A stretch of 64,000 bases of DNA from Candidatus Peregrinibacteria bacterium CG11_big_fil_rev_8_21_14_0_20_49_14 (GCA_002787035.1 PCVP01000016.1:304-64303); one strand, 5' to 3'; shown: positions 51,498-60,751, numbered from the stretch's first letter. Notes: a model not told the origin generated them from the letters alone. Numbers and translations are program-made.

Positions 51498-52094
51498 CTA
51501 CAGGCTCCTGCGACCCGCAAGTGACTCTTTCAAGGTGACTTGATCTGCAAATTCTATGTCCGCCCCCATGGGAAGTCCGTGCGCCAAACGTGTGACCTTG
51601 AATACGATTCCTTCCAACTGCTGTCGTATGTATGTTGCTGTTGCTTCTCCTTCTATGTCCGGATTTGTGGCAACAATCACTTCGTCCACTCCGCCCGCTC
51701 TGCACCGTTGCAATAACTCTGCCAATTTCAGTTGTTGAGGCCCCATGCCATCTATGGGGGAGAGTACCCCGTGCAGCACGTGGTACACACCCTTGTACGA
51801 TGCCCGCTCGAAAGCGATGACATCCAACGGATCTTCCACTACAAGAATGGTACTTCTGTCGCGAGAAGAATCCGTGCAGATGGGACACTTGTCTTGGAGA
51901 GTGACCATTTCACAATCAGAGCAGTACTTCAGCTCTGTTTTGAGTTGAACGAGTGATCTTCCCAGTCCTTCCGGAGACGCTTTGGAACTGCGTAAGAGGT
52001 GAAAAGTGAGACGCTCTGCTGACTTCGGACCAATGCCGGGCAACTTGGAAAACTCTTCTATTGTCTGCTGAATTTGAGGAGGGAGGAGAGACAT
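51498..52094 (-). CDS. recR: Recombination protein RecR
   Basis: A 198-residue recombination mediator acting with RecF/RecO at gaps. It has an N-terminal HhH (KLPGIGPKSAERLTFHLL), a Cys4 zinc finger (CSDCEMVTLQDKCPIC), a Toprim domain (ILVVEDPLDVIAFE, VIVATNPDIEGEAT) and the C-terminal ARLAHGLPMGADIEFAD. TATACT (52102-52107) is 7 nt before the ATG. Confidence 0.97.
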   Translation of the reverse strand: MSLLPPQIQQTIEEFSKLPGIGPKSAERLTFHLLRSSKASPEGLGRSLVQLKTELKYCSDCEMVTLQDKCPICTDSSRDRSTILVVEDPLDVIAFERASYKGVYHVLHGVLSPIDGMGPQQLKLAELLQRCRAGGVDEVIVATNPDIEGEATATYIRQQLEGIVFKVTRLAHGLPMGADIEFADQVTLKESLAGRRSL

Positions 52095-52108
52095 CTTTTG
52101 CAGTATAC

Positions 52109-52549
52109 CTAGTACTCCTCTCCTTTGCGTAACTTCTTTCTTATTTCCTTTTCCCGTACTTTTTGCCTCTTATCCAGTCTGGATTTTCCCTTTCCCAAAC
52201 CAAGAAGTACTTTGATATATTTCCCTGCTCTCATTTCCAGCGGAATAAGAGAAACACCTCTCTCGGCCAAAGCCGAATTGAGTCGTTCTATATCTCGTGT
52301 GGAAAGCAGCAGCTCTCTGTCTCTTCCGGGATTGTACGTTTCCAGTCCCGATGCATACGGGTACGCAGCGATGGTAGAGCTCTTGAGTACGGGCTTTCCG
52401 TGCAAAAAGGAGACATATGCCCCCGCTAAGTTTGCATGGCCCATACGGCAAGATTTGGCCTCTTGCCCCGTAAGCATAAGCCCGGCCTCCAGAGTATCTG
52501 TAATCTCGTAGTCGAATGACGCTCGCCTGTTTGTAGCCACAGTCTTCAT
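52109..52549 (-). CDS. smpB: SsrA-binding protein SmpB
   Basis: tmRNA partner in ribosome rescue. 146 residues from the ATG at 52549. Signatures are NRRASFDYEITDTLEAGL, LTGQEAKSCRMGHANLAG and the basic C-terminal tail (KGKSRLDKRQKVREKEIRK). An ATG 13 codons upstream is less likely, because CATACT (52560-52565) sits 10 nt before the chosen start. No tmRNA gene is visible in the window. Confidence 0.96.
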   Translation of the reverse strand: MKTVATNRRASFDYEITDTLEAGLMLTGQEAKSCRMGHANLAGAYVSFLHGKPVLKSSTIAAYPYASGLETYNPGRDRELLLSTRDIERLNSALAERGVSLIPLEMRAGKYIKVLLGLGKGKSRLDKRQKVREKEIRKKLRKGEEY

Positions 52550-52646
52550 GCTGATTGGCAGTATGCTTGAAATAGCTTTTAGAGCCAATAAAAAGCGGTT
52601 ATTCGCGGATATCAGACGGGCAATTACTTGACAGCCTTGACAAATT

Positions 52647-52763
52647 TCAGTAATATTCCCACGTCAGCACTGCTTTCCCTGCGTATTCTTCCCGGTGTGT
52701 TTTATGGCAAATCGAGCAGAATACGCAGCGGCGAACGCCGATGCGATTCGCAAAATAAGGCAT
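52647..52763 (-). CDS. Possible 38-aa zinc-ribbon-like peptide
   Basis: A short frame encodes RRCVFCSICHKTHREEY followed by AGKAVLTWEYY, with three closely spaced Cys and two His that could bind zinc. It lies in the 275-base gap between prepilin peptidase and smpB. No Shine-Dalgarno or -10 box is obvious, and the frame can extend upstream to 52871 through a hairpin. The rest of the gap shows no other coding signal. Confidence 0.25.
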   Translation of the reverse strand: MPYFANRIGVRRCVFCSICHKTHREEYAGKAVLTWEYY

Positions 52764-52784
52764 TAAACTGCTGGCACAGATTTC

Positions 52785-52814
52785 CGGGCTTTTCTGCTCT
52801 TGTAGGAAAGCCCG
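52785..52814 (-). terminator. Hairpin after prepilin peptidase
   Basis: CGGGCTTT and AAAGCCCG form a perfect 8-bp stem (extendable by a T-G and a C-G pair) 11 bases past the prepilin peptidase stop. No T-run follows on the minus strand, so termination is inferred from stem position only. Confidence 0.5.
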
Positions 52815-52824
52815 ATTCTTTATG

Positions 52825-53613
52825 CTACCAAAAAAAGAGAGTCGCACATTCTTGCACGGACCGCAGAACACAGGAAAGAATTTCTTCTCCTTTCCAGAGC
52901 GCTACAAATGCTCCCAGTGCTATGAACGGTCCGAATGCTATGGAACTGTTTCGTTGTATGCGCTTGGTAAGCAGAAGTAACACTGCAACGGCAGCACCGA
53001 AAATGTAGGAGGAAAATAGCATAACAGTAACGAGCTCCCATGTTCCAAGCAGTGCGCTGATGCCTATGGAAAGCAGTATGTCTCCGCTTCCTATCCATCT
53101 CCCCTTACTCACCAGCCACTGGCCGGCAAAGAATCCTACCCCGAGAGCAAAAGCCCAAGGGTCAAAAACGCCGCGTTCTGCCATAAACAACAGTGCTGTT
53201 CCAATGAACGTCGCATTCAAGACATCCGGTATGCCCTGTGTTCTTATGTCGATTGCAGCAATAAGAAGCAATGACCACAGTGCCATACTCAGAATAATGG
53301 CGGATGTTATGGTTTCGGCATGAATCCAAGCGAAGACAAACAGTAAACCTGAGAGTATTTCTACCGTGGGATAGATCACTGAAATATGTTTTTTGCAGTA
53401 CTGACACTTTCCTTGTAAAAACAAGTAACTGAGTACCGGTACGAGATCTGTGGCACGAAGTACATGCCCGCAACTCATGCAAGAGGATCGTCCTCCCAAG
53501 CTGCGCCCGCAAGGCATACGCATAATGAGCACATTTCCAAAGCTACCGAAAACAAAACCCATAACCAAAAAGCTTAGTGTGAGAAATACCGTCATGAGTC
53601 CGGAGCTAAACAT
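52825..53613 (-). CDS. pilD: Type IV prepilin peptidase/N-methyltransferase
   Basis: Cleaves and N-methylates the prepilins encoded at 38-45 kb. It is a 262-residue membrane protein. The N-terminal half has the zinc-binding Cys pairs (SSCMSCGH and GKCQYCKK) and the bacterial-type GSFGNVLIMRMP motif. The aspartic protease half has AIDIRTQGIPD and GSGDILL. About seven membrane helices are visible. An in-frame ATG at 53595 is an alternative start. Confidence 0.95.
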   Translation of the reverse strand: MFSSGLMTVFLTLSFLVMGFVFGSFGNVLIMRMPCGRSLGGRSSCMSCGHVLRATDLVPVLSYLFLQGKCQYCKKHISVIYPTVEILSGLLFVFAWIHAETITSAIILSMALWSLLLIAAIDIRTQGIPDVLNATFIGTALLFMAERGVFDPWAFALGVGFFAGQWLVSKGRWIGSGDILLSIGISALLGTWELVTVMLFSSYIFGAAVAVLLLLTKRIQRNSSIAFGPFIALGAFVALWKGEEILSCVLRSVQECATLFFW

Positions 53614-53638
53614 GTACGAAGAAGACTATCACAGTATT

Positions 53639-54391
53639 CTATCCTCGCACGAGCTTCGCTATGCGCTTTGAATGAATGGCGAACACTCCGCAAAGTGCCA
53701 ACATGGAGGCAATCCACAGTTCGATTCCCGAACTCGGAAGATTGTCCGGTGAATGAGTCATGGGAGCCACTTCCGTCGGAGCAACGTACTCATGCATGGC
53801 AGCCACTTGTGTGTCAGGTGCGACTGCTTCTCCTTCCCATGCGGTATCTTCCCATGTGTCATTCCAATCATTGGGAGCAGCAAGTTCATCTTGGTTGTAA
53901 GCAAGATCTTGCAACGCTTCGAATTCATCGTCCCATGTGTCATCCCATACGGCATCCCAGTTATCTGCAGACCCTTGATCTTCTTCCGAAGCCAAAGGCG
54001 GATCCGGCCACTCGTCGGTGTACCCTCCCCAGCCTTCATCTTCCGTAGTTTCCATATTTGCGATGGCGTCGAGATCCCAGTTTTCAGGTACGCCCTTCTT
54101 CGGAGGTGGAGGATCGTTACGCTGACCATACTTGTCCACAACATACTGCGCACGCTGGGAAATTCGTGCTTGTTCGCCCTCCTTTAAGCTTTTCTGTGCG
54201 GACGTGGCATCGGAAACAGTGTACTGATCCTGCGGTACGGTCAGCCATGCGGTTACAACCGGAGAACCGTACTCGTAGGTGTAATAGATTCCAAGAGCCA
54301 ACGTACCGCCTACCACAGCACCGGAGAGCTGCCTCAGAACCGAGGAGCCATGTACGTTTTTCTTTGTGCTGGTTTTCTTTTTTGTGGGCAT
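53639..54391 (-). CDS. Surface protein with LPXTG-like C-terminal signal
   Basis: 250 residues. A Lys-rich start (MPTKKKTSTKKN) leads into a membrane helix (~20-40). Next comes an acidic region rich in Trp-Asp/Glu motifs (DNWDAVWDDTWDDEFEAL, DWNDTWEDTAWEG). The C-terminus has NLPSSG, a hydrophobic helix (IELWIASMLALCGVFAI) and basic HSKRIAKLVRG, the layout of a sortase sorting signal with Ser for Thr. No sortase is in the window. TATACT lies about 20 nt before the ATG. Otherwise unrecognised. Confidence 0.65.
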   Translation of the reverse strand: MPTKKKTSTKKNVHGSSVLRQLSGAVVGGTLALGIYYTYEYGSPVVTAWLTVPQDQYTVSDATSAQKSLKEGEQARISQRAQYVVDKYGQRNDPPPPKKGVPENWDLDAIANMETTEDEGWGGYTDEWPDPPLASEEDQGSADNWDAVWDDTWDDEFEALQDLAYNQDELAAPNDWNDTWEDTAWEGEAVAPDTQVAAMHEYVAPTEVAPMTHSPDNLPSSGIELWIASMLALCGVFAIHSKRIAKLVRG

Positions 54392-54444
54392 TTTTTTTAA
54401 ATGTTCTGGTCAGTATAGCAGATTTTACATCTTTCGCCAAGGGG

Positions 54445-54837
54445 CTAGTGCTTCTTTTTGGAGCGTAGCAGGCTGCTTTTGTATTTCTTCGGTTCATAGG
54501 AATCCAATCTCTCAACGCTGCAATGCAGTAAATCCTCTGTAATGCCCGGAGGAAGCTTTTGGTCATAACCCAACACTATAAGATCCGGTTGAACCGTACG
54601 TACGGGATACATGTAGTCACTTTCATCCCCCAGCAATACCCTGGCTTCAGGATACTCTTTCCGGATTTCCATCATTCTCTTTTTTTCATTATGTGTGGGG
54701 AAAAAACCTTTGATGCGTTTTACAGTCGTATCCCGCGCTATGACAACAGAGAGGTCACCGCGTGAACTTGCCTCTTTCAGAACATAGTGATGCCCCGGAT
54801 GCAGATGATCGAATGTTCCAAAAACAAGTACTCGCAT
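54445..54837 (-). CDS. Cytidylyltransferase-family nucleotidyltransferase
   Basis: A 130-residue HxGH-fold enzyme (FGTFDHLHPGHHYVLKEA, residues ~6-23). An Arg-Thr-x-Lys loop (TTVKRIKGFFPT) and the late LGYDQKLPPG replace the ISSTKI-type motif. Relatives include glycerol-3-phosphate cytidylyltransferase, archaeal FAD synthetase RibL and archaeal-type CoaD. The substrate cannot be decided from sequence. The C-terminus is Lys-rich. Confidence 0.8.
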   Translation of the reverse strand: MRVLVFGTFDHLHPGHHYVLKEASSRGDLSVVIARDTTVKRIKGFFPTHNEKKRMMEIRKEYPEARVLLGDESDYMYPVRTVQPDLIVLGYDQKLPPGITEDLLHCSVERLDSYEPKKYKSSLLRSKKKH

Positions 54838-54884
54838 AGGAAATCATGCTATCGGAATTTACCTCTGTGGAAGAATCGAAAGTA

Positions 54885-56837
54885 TTATTTATTTCCAAGA
54901 TCCACCGCGTAGATGCTCTTGGAATCCAAGACATAGAGCCGAGATTCATCGGGATCCACGTATATGTCTTTAAGAATATCTATTTCGCCTTCCAGCACGT
55001 ACTGGCGAATATAGGTGGATTCTCCCGTTGCGCCTCCGTCCGCCACGACGATTACTCGCTTATTGGCAGAATCGAGGAAGTAGAGATTTCCGTCCAGCAC
55101 TTTAAAGACCTTTGTGGCATTCTCGAGGATAGAACCGGGAAGATGGCGAATAACGAAGGGTCGCTGCTCTCCTCTAAACAGTTTTACCACCTCTCCGTGC
55201 TCTTTAAGTACGTAGACATTTCCGTCTATGGTCATATCTATCGCACCGTTTAAATCGCCGTTCACGTTGTATTCCGAAGGGGCCGCATAGCGGTTCGAAT
55301 ATCTCTCATATTTGTAAATTTGGTTGTTCTCCGGTGAAAGAACATACATATAGCGAAGCCAGGCCTCCATGTCTTTTCCGGTGATCCACCCTGCGGGATC
55401 TTCTGTTTTCATGGAAGTCGGCTGGTCTGCAATAAGCTCTATGACACTGTTCGCATTTGTTTGGAATACGAGAGTTTGGTATCGGGGGAATGACACTCCA
55501 TGAAGTATTTGCTCATTGTTTGTGATGGAATCCGGGTCTTCTATGGAATTTAACAGCACACGATAAATGTCTGTTTGGTCATAGACGGCAAACTCTCCGT
55601 CTGCAAGACCGATAAGTCCTTCGGCTGACACGTTCTGATTTTTGCCGGTCAGACTGACGACCGTACGAGGAGAGAGACGAATGATATTGTTGATTTCCTC
55701 TCTCTTGGTGCGAATGCGGCCGAGCAGATCGTGAGCCTGCGATCGAAACAACTTGTCTTCGTTATCCATGACCTGTTTGGCACGCTCTTCTGCTCTTTGC
55801 AATATGGCATTGGATGAATCCACTTCACCGGTCAGATACCTGTTTTCTGCCGTGCGTAAATCGGTCTCTATTTCTTCTATAAGTTGCTCAAGTTCCGCGC
55901 GCGTTTTGCTCCGTTGACTGTACGTAGACAGATTCACTGTCATCCATACTATGAGAAATACGGCCAAAATTCCTGCGAGCAAGAACATGTTCGCACGTTT
56001 TTTCTTCGCAGGATCTTTCAAGTCGGAAACGAATCCTGTTGCCTTGTCCGATACGCGTCCGAACAATCCCAAGGAAGAAATGGCATCTGCAATCCGCGAC
56101 CACACTCCTTTCAACCCTTCCATTAGGGTTGTCATAATTGATTGTGATTGTGAAAAAGCATGCTGTCCTTTTCCCGAACGACGACGATCGGATCGTTGTT
56201 TCAGCGGCGCACTTCTTGAGGGAGCGACCCCTTCCACATGCATAATGCCAATCGCTGCCATTTCCTTCTCTGCTTCCAGTGCAATGGTAAGCTCATCTAA
56301 CAACTGATCTCCTCGAACCGCATTCTGCGCAAGTTGTGCCGGAGTCAGTGTTCGCAGAAGACGTTGTGTGCTGAATATAAGGACATCTTTAGGCTCTACG
56401 ACTCCGCTCGCGATATGGACGAAGGCGGGGGTGGGTTTTCCGCGTGTGTACTCCGTTATTTGACTCGCAGCTCCGGCTCGCACCACATAGGCCTCTGCTC
56501 TTCCTGCGTGCGAAACATGCAGTGTGTGATCTGAATCCACTATGGCAATAATTGCATGAATATCATCAATTTTACGTGCCAACAACAAGCCTTTAAAGAG
56601 GCCGTTGAGTTCTTTCAGCGTACCATCCAAACGAGAACCGGGTTCTCCCTCGGTGTCCAAGAGAGCATTTTTTACAATGCTCAAAGACTCTTTCTCCAGT
56701 GTTTTAGCCTCCTGAGCGCTCGCATGAACCTGCAAAAGAATGCATACTTTTTCCCCCGCATTCGATTTTAAACCGGTGGCGAGAAGCTTTATGCCTCCGA
56801 CGGATTTGGTATGCCCAGTCTGCACGCTAATGTCCAT
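54885..56837 (-). CDS. PP2C-like domain, TM helix and extracellular β-propeller
   Basis: A 650-residue one-pass membrane protein. Residues ~1-200 have the fold pattern of SpoIIE/PP2C phosphatases (HAIIAIVDSDHTLHVSHAG, then VVEPKDVLIFSTQRLLRTL), but the metal-binding Asp of the usual LYTDGL motif is replaced (STQRL). A Ser/Arg linker precedes the TM (~283-300), a coiled coil (~305-385, ELEQLIEEIETDLRTAENR) and a β-propeller-like C-terminal domain (YVLSPENNQIYKYERYS, LYFLDSANKRVIVVAD, LYVLDSKSIYAVDLG). It looks like a receptor with an intracellular pseudophosphatase. Function unknown. Confidence 0.72.
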   Translation of the reverse strand: MDISVQTGHTKSVGGIKLLATGLKSNAGEKVCILLQVHASAQEAKTLEKESLSIVKNALLDTEGEPGSRLDGTLKELNGLFKGLLLARKIDDIHAIIAIVDSDHTLHVSHAGRAEAYVVRAGAASQITEYTRGKPTPAFVHIASGVVEPKDVLIFSTQRLLRTLTPAQLAQNAVRGDQLLDELTIALEAEKEMAAIGIMHVEGVAPSRSAPLKQRSDRRRSGKGQHAFSQSQSIMTTLMEGLKGVWSRIADAISSLGLFGRVSDKATGFVSDLKDPAKKKRANMFLLAGILAVFLIVWMTVNLSTYSQRSKTRAELEQLIEEIETDLRTAENRYLTGEVDSSNAILQRAEERAKQVMDNEDKLFRSQAHDLLGRIRTKREEINNIIRLSPRTVVSLTGKNQNVSAEGLIGLADGEFAVYDQTDIYRVLLNSIEDPDSITNNEQILHGVSFPRYQTLVFQTNANSVIELIADQPTSMKTEDPAGWITGKDMEAWLRYMYVLSPENNQIYKYERYSNRYAAPSEYNVNGDLNGAIDMTIDGNVYVLKEHGEVVKLFRGEQRPFVIRHLPGSILENATKVFKVLDGNLYFLDSANKRVIVVADGGATGESTYIRQYVLEGEIDILKDIYVDPDESRLYVLDSKSIYAVDLGNK

Positions 56838-56958
56838 TAGGCTTGCAGGCTACCTTATTTTAATAAAATCGAGCAAGCGCGGTCTCTTGCGCTTCGCTCC
56901 TCTTGCCTCCGCATATCCTCTCGATATTCGCATCTTTTCCGAAGATTTTTTATGTCCA

Positions 56959-56987
56959 AAACAAATTTCTCGAATAAAAATTTGTTT
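56959..56987. other. AT-rich hairpin in the 56838-57103 intergenic region
   Basis: AAACAAATTT and AAATTTGTTT form a perfect 10-bp stem with a 9-nt loop, midway between two divergent genes. The remaining ~265 bases hold no ORF or RNA gene that I can support. A TACTAT-like box near 57081 could serve RNase J, whose ATG is at 57104. Confidence 0.5.
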
Positions 56988-57103
56988 ACCTTAAGCCATA
57001 AAACCGATGCTCCTGCAGAGAGGCCATTGCATAAATTACCAAAAAAGAGTAGGCTGCGGGCAGATGAGAAATCATCGTATCTACTATTTACACAACTCTA
57101 CGA

Positions 57104-58972
57104 ATGAAGACAGTTGGAGAGTGGTTGCAGGGAAGTAACAATTCCCCTCAACCGGAAAAGCGAGAAAGGGTAACGCCGGAAAATCGCTCTCAATCTCAAA
57201 AGCCCGGGTCGAACAGACGACCGGGACGAAATTACCCCGCCCGACATGGCGGAAAACAAGGACAGCCTCAGCAAGCAGCTGCGGCAGGAAAACCACAAGG
57301 CGACCGCAACGGTTTGCGTATTTATCCTCTCGGAGGATTTGAGCAAATCGGTCGTAACTGCATGTGCATAGAAGTGGATGGAGACATCTACATTGTGGAT
57401 CTGGGACTTCAGTTCCCGGATGAAGACATGCTGGGTATCGATTACCTCGTACCCGATATCTCTTGCCTGAAAGGAAGAGAGCATCGGATTAAGGGGATGC
57501 TCTTTACGCACGGTCACTTGGACCACATCGGAGCGGTGCAACATCTGCTTCCGGGGCTTCATTTCCCCACGTGCTACGGCACCAAGTTGACCATGGCATT
57601 TGTTCGCAAACGCCTGGACGAGGAAAAGCTCACCGGTAAGGCGCGGCTCAATGCCGTTAACTACGGTGAAAAAATTCAGCTCGGCAAAGTGCAGGTGGAA
57701 TTTCTGCGTGTCACACACAGTATTCCGGACTCCGCTGCCATCGCATTGCACACTCCGTACGGAACAATAGTGCACACCGGAGACTTTAAATTTGACCTTA
57801 CGCCCATGAACGAGCCACCCGCAGACTTTCAGCGGTTGGCCGAATTGGGAAAACAGGGAGTATTGGCGATCATCGCTGACTCCACGAATGCAACGAAGCC
57901 CGGAAACAGTACGAGTGAGTCGGAAATTTCGGAGACTCTTTTCAATCTCATACGAGATGCCGACGGACGTCTTATTATTTCCACATTCAGCTCACTCTTA
58001 AATCGCATTCAGCAGGTCGTGGACCATGCGAAACAGTTCAACAGAAAAATTTTCATATCAGGCAGAAGCATGCAAACGAATATCGAAATTGCACAGAATC
58101 TCGGATACATAAAAGCTCCGCGAGGACTTATTCGAAAAGCCGGCCCCGGTATGGAAAAATTCCCGGACAAGGAAGTGCTTATTATTACAACGGGAAGCCA
58201 AGGTGAAGAAAATGCGGGCTTGGCTCGCATCGGACTCGGTACACACAGGCAAATTGCCGTGAAGAAAGGCGACACTGTCATTTTGAGTTCAAACCCGATT
58301 ATCGGAAATGAACGTGCCGTCTCCAAGGTAATCAGCAACCTTCAGTTGAAGGGTGCAAAAGTAAAAACAAATGCGGAACTGGCTTTGCATACCACAGGTC
58401 ACGGACATCAGGGAGACTTGCTGATGATGCACAGACTCGTACAAGCTCGTCATATTATTCCCGAGCACGGCGAACCGCACATGCGTCAAACCCATGCGGA
58501 TCTTGCGCGAAAAATCGGGTATCAAGACAACCAACTTCACCTGCTTTTGAACGGTGAAATTCTTGAGTTCGATACAGACGGAAACGCCAGAAAGAGTAAG
58601 CAGAAATTCACGGTAAACGACATCATCATAGACGGTCGCAGCAGCGCAAGTGAAGGACAGCGAGTGATAAACGATCGCAAGATTATGAGCGAAGGAGGTA
58701 TGATTTCCATCATCTTCCGCGCCTACGCCGAAAGTAAGCGTCTTGTGGGGAATCCCGACATTATTACGCGCGGTCTTATTTACGGGTCTGAGCAGCAAGA
58801 AATAACTGCCGAAATTATTCAGACTGCAAAAAAAGCATACGAAGACGCATTGAACCGCGGTGAGAAAGACCGCAAAGCCCTGAAGCGAGCGGTAAACGGA
58901 GCACTCTACCGATTCTTTGATCGTAAACTGAGCAGAGAACCGATGATCGTTCCGATTATTGTTGAGGTATGA
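57104..58972 (+). CDS. rnj: Ribonuclease J
   Basis: A metallo-β-lactamase/β-CASP exo- and endoribonuclease for mRNA decay and rRNA maturation. 622 residues. A ~70-residue disordered Gln/Arg/Gly-rich N-terminal extension is followed by the core: IYPLGGFEQIGRNC, metal-binding FTHGHLDHIGA, VHTGDFKFD, the β-CASP motifs (TFSSLLNRIQQ, GRSMQTN, TTGSQGE) and PEHGEPHMRQTHADLA, then the C-terminal domain. The stop overlaps the HAD gene's start by 4 bases (ATGA). Confidence 0.96.
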   Translation: MKTVGEWLQGSNNSPQPEKRERVTPENRSQSQKPGSNRRPGRNYPARHGGKQGQPQQAAAAGKPQGDRNGLRIYPLGGFEQIGRNCMCIEVDGDIYIVDLGLQFPDEDMLGIDYLVPDISCLKGREHRIKGMLFTHGHLDHIGAVQHLLPGLHFPTCYGTKLTMAFVRKRLDEEKLTGKARLNAVNYGEKIQLGKVQVEFLRVTHSIPDSAAIALHTPYGTIVHTGDFKFDLTPMNEPPADFQRLAELGKQGVLAIIADSTNATKPGNSTSESEISETLFNLIRDADGRLIISTFSSLLNRIQQVVDHAKQFNRKIFISGRSMQTNIEIAQNLGYIKAPRGLIRKAGPGMEKFPDKEVLIITTGSQGEENAGLARIGLGTHRQIAVKKGDTVILSSNPIIGNERAVSKVISNLQLKGAKVKTNAELALHTTGHGHQGDLLMMHRLVQARHIIPEHGEPHMRQTHADLARKIGYQDNQLHLLLNGEILEFDTDGNARKSKQKFTVNDIIIDGRSSASEGQRVINDRKIMSEGGMISIIFRAYAESKRLVGNPDIITRGLIYGSEQQEITAEIIQTAKKAYEDALNRGEKDRKALKRAVNGALYRFFDRKLSREPMIVPIIVEV

Positions 58973-59616
58973 GGCACCGTGCAGTCCTCTTTGATCTCGA
59001 CGGAACACTGGTAAACACGATAGGTCTCTGGGCGGAGGCCTATCTTGCAACACTTCGTGAAGCGGGAGTGGAGTTGAGCATGGAAGATTTTCTGAAAACG
59101 ACCTACACGCAAAACCGTCACTTCGAAGAAGTATTGAAAGACTTTTCATTGGATGTTTCGCGAGCAGACTCTTTTCGTTCGAGCCGAGATGGCAGATATA
59201 TGGAACTTCTCCGTACTGCGCCATTGTGGCTTGAAGGTGCGCAGGAGGTTCTTGGTCTTGTGCAGAAAACGTACATGACGGGCATTGTCACGGGATCTCA
59301 TCTTCACTACATAGAAGCGATGGAAACGCAGTTGCCGCTGCGAAGCATCGTTCCGATTATCATCACTTGTGATGACATGAAAGGTCGCACAAAACCGCAT
59401 CCGTACGGACTGCTTCTCGCATGCGAAAGGCTTGGCGTCGCACCCGAAGAGTGTGTGTATATCGGAGATCAGGAATTTGATATTGCCGCAGCAAACAGTG
59501 CGGGCATGACCAGTTGCCTGTTGTGGACTCACTACACTCCTGCCACGGCAGACGAGTACGCAGATATGACCGTAACATCTCTTCGGGAGATTCCGTCGCT
59601 GCTTGGTATCAGCTGA
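58969..59616 (+). CDS. HAD-superfamily phosphatase
   Basis: A 215-residue subfamily I HAD hydrolase with cap, resembling phosphoglycolate phosphatase or β-phosphoglucomutase. All four motifs are present: LFDLDGTLV (nucleophile Asp), GIVTGSH (Ser/Thr), KGRTKPHPYG (Lys) and YIGDQEFDIAAA (acidic). It is translationally coupled to RNase J through a 4-base overlap. The substrate is unknown. Confidence 0.88.
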   Translation: MRHRAVLFDLDGTLVNTIGLWAEAYLATLREAGVELSMEDFLKTTYTQNRHFEEVLKDFSLDVSRADSFRSSRDGRYMELLRTAPLWLEGAQEVLGLVQKTYMTGIVTGSHLHYIEAMETQLPLRSIVPIIITCDDMKGRTKPHPYGLLLACERLGVAPEECVYIGDQEFDIAAANSAGMTSCLLWTHYTPATADEYADMTVTSLREIPSLLGIS

Positions 59617-60751
59617 GAATTTCCGGCTGCTCTCCCAAGCGCTGAAGAATGTGAACCAATGCCCAGGTGACACGAATCACATCTCGCATGTCCACCCACT
59701 CTTCCTTGGTGTGCACTCTGTGTGCGCCGTTGGCATAGTTGATAGTCGCTATTCCTTTGTTGGTAAGGTCTCCGGCATCGCTGCATGCACGGGTAATTTG
59801 CATGTCTGTGGTAATGCCAAGCTCTTCATGTACGGAACAGATGGCTTGTATGAGCGGCATGTTCGGATTGTGCTCATACCCTTCGCGACGGGCGGTATAT
59901 TCGAGATGCACATGGGGATCGAATTCCCCCGACGCACTGAACTGATACTTAATGCTGTCGATAATGCGTTGATACTGTTCCAGAAGGTTCTCGGCATCGA
60001 GAGAACTGAACGCACGAACCTCTCCTTCCAAAACAGCAGTCTCCGCAACCTGGTTGACGGAATCTCCGCCGTGAATTTTTCCGATATTTGCATACAATCT
60101 CTCGTTAATCTTTCCCTGCGGGAACTGTGCGACCGCAGCAGCCGCCATATGAATGGCGCTCACTCCTTTCTCTGCTTCGAATGCGTGTGCAGCAGTTCCT
60201 ACGAACACGACTCGAAAGTTACGCTTGTACGGACCTGCAATAACAAAAGCACCAGGGTCGTCCGCACGGTCGAGCAACATGCCCTGCTTGGCACGCAAAT
60301 AGGACTTCTGAAGACTGTTGACACCTACGCCGCCTATCTCTTCTCCGACTGTAAAAAGAACGTCCACGGGGCAACAGGGGAGGTTGTTCTCTTGTACGAA
60401 ACGCAGTGCTGTCAGAATCTGAAAGAGGCCTGCTCCGTCATCCGCCGTAAGCACGGTCTGACCGTTGCTGTGTAGAATATTGCCCTTCCGTATGACTTTT
60501 ACTTCCTTGCAGGGCATGACACTGTCCATGTGCCCGCCGAGCATGAATGCATTTTCTCCTTCTCCTATCTGACCGATAAGGTTACCTGCGGGGTCAATGC
60601 GAGTACGTGCTTTTAGGTGCAGAAGTTCCTTTTCCAGAAGCGCACACATTGCCTTCTCCTCCCCCGGAGGGTTATCGGTTTCCAGAATCTCCACGAAGAA
60701 CGGATATCGCTCTTCTACAAAGTCAGAGAATGATTTTGGATACGTTTTCAC
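59609..60751 (-). CDS. M20-family metallopeptidase (PepT-like)
   Basis: A di-zinc aminopeptidase or tripeptidase, 380 residues. Ligands and base: GGHMDSVMP, LTADDGAG, TVGEEIGG, LDRADDPG and the final GAHRVHTKEE. A dimerisation lid (about 180-295) interrupts the catalytic domain. The start is placed at GTG 60751, 7 nt after TACAAT (60759-60764); a TTG 8 codons upstream would overlap that box. It is the last gene of the minus-strand run with ATP-grasp and DUF1704 genes and overlaps the convergent HAD gene by 8 bases. Confidence 0.88.
   Translation of the reverse strand: MKTYPKSFSDFVEERYPFFVEILETDNPPGEEKAMCALLEKELLHLKARTRIDPAGNLIGQIGEGENAFMLGGHMDSVMPCKEVKVIRKGNILHSNGQTVLTADDGAGLFQILTALRFVQENNLPCCPVDVLFTVGEEIGGVGVNSLQKSYLRAKQGMLLDRADDPGAFVIAGPYKRNFRVVFVGTAAHAFEAEKGVSAIHMAAAAVAQFPQGKINERLYANIGKIHGGDSVNQVAETAVLEGEVRAFSSLDAENLLEQYQRIIDSIKYQFSASGEFDPHVHLEYTARREGYEHNPNMPLIQAICSVHEELGITTDMQITRACSDAGDLTNKGIATINYANGAHRVHTKEEWVDMRDVIRVTWALVHILQRLGEQPEILS

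Noticed and set aside
52620..52660. Reading TGA as Gly to extend the zinc-ribbon-like frame past WEYY
   Set aside because: TGA clearly terminates several conserved genes here (for example the receiver gene ending at 2708), so recoding is not supported.
52680..52775. tmRNA-like appearance on the + strand (GCAAATCGAGCAGAATAC reads as an Ala-Asn-start tag, next to smpB)
   Set aside because: No tRNA-like acceptor/TΨC end (GGTTCGA) or 5' partner is present within the ~275-base gap, which is also too short.
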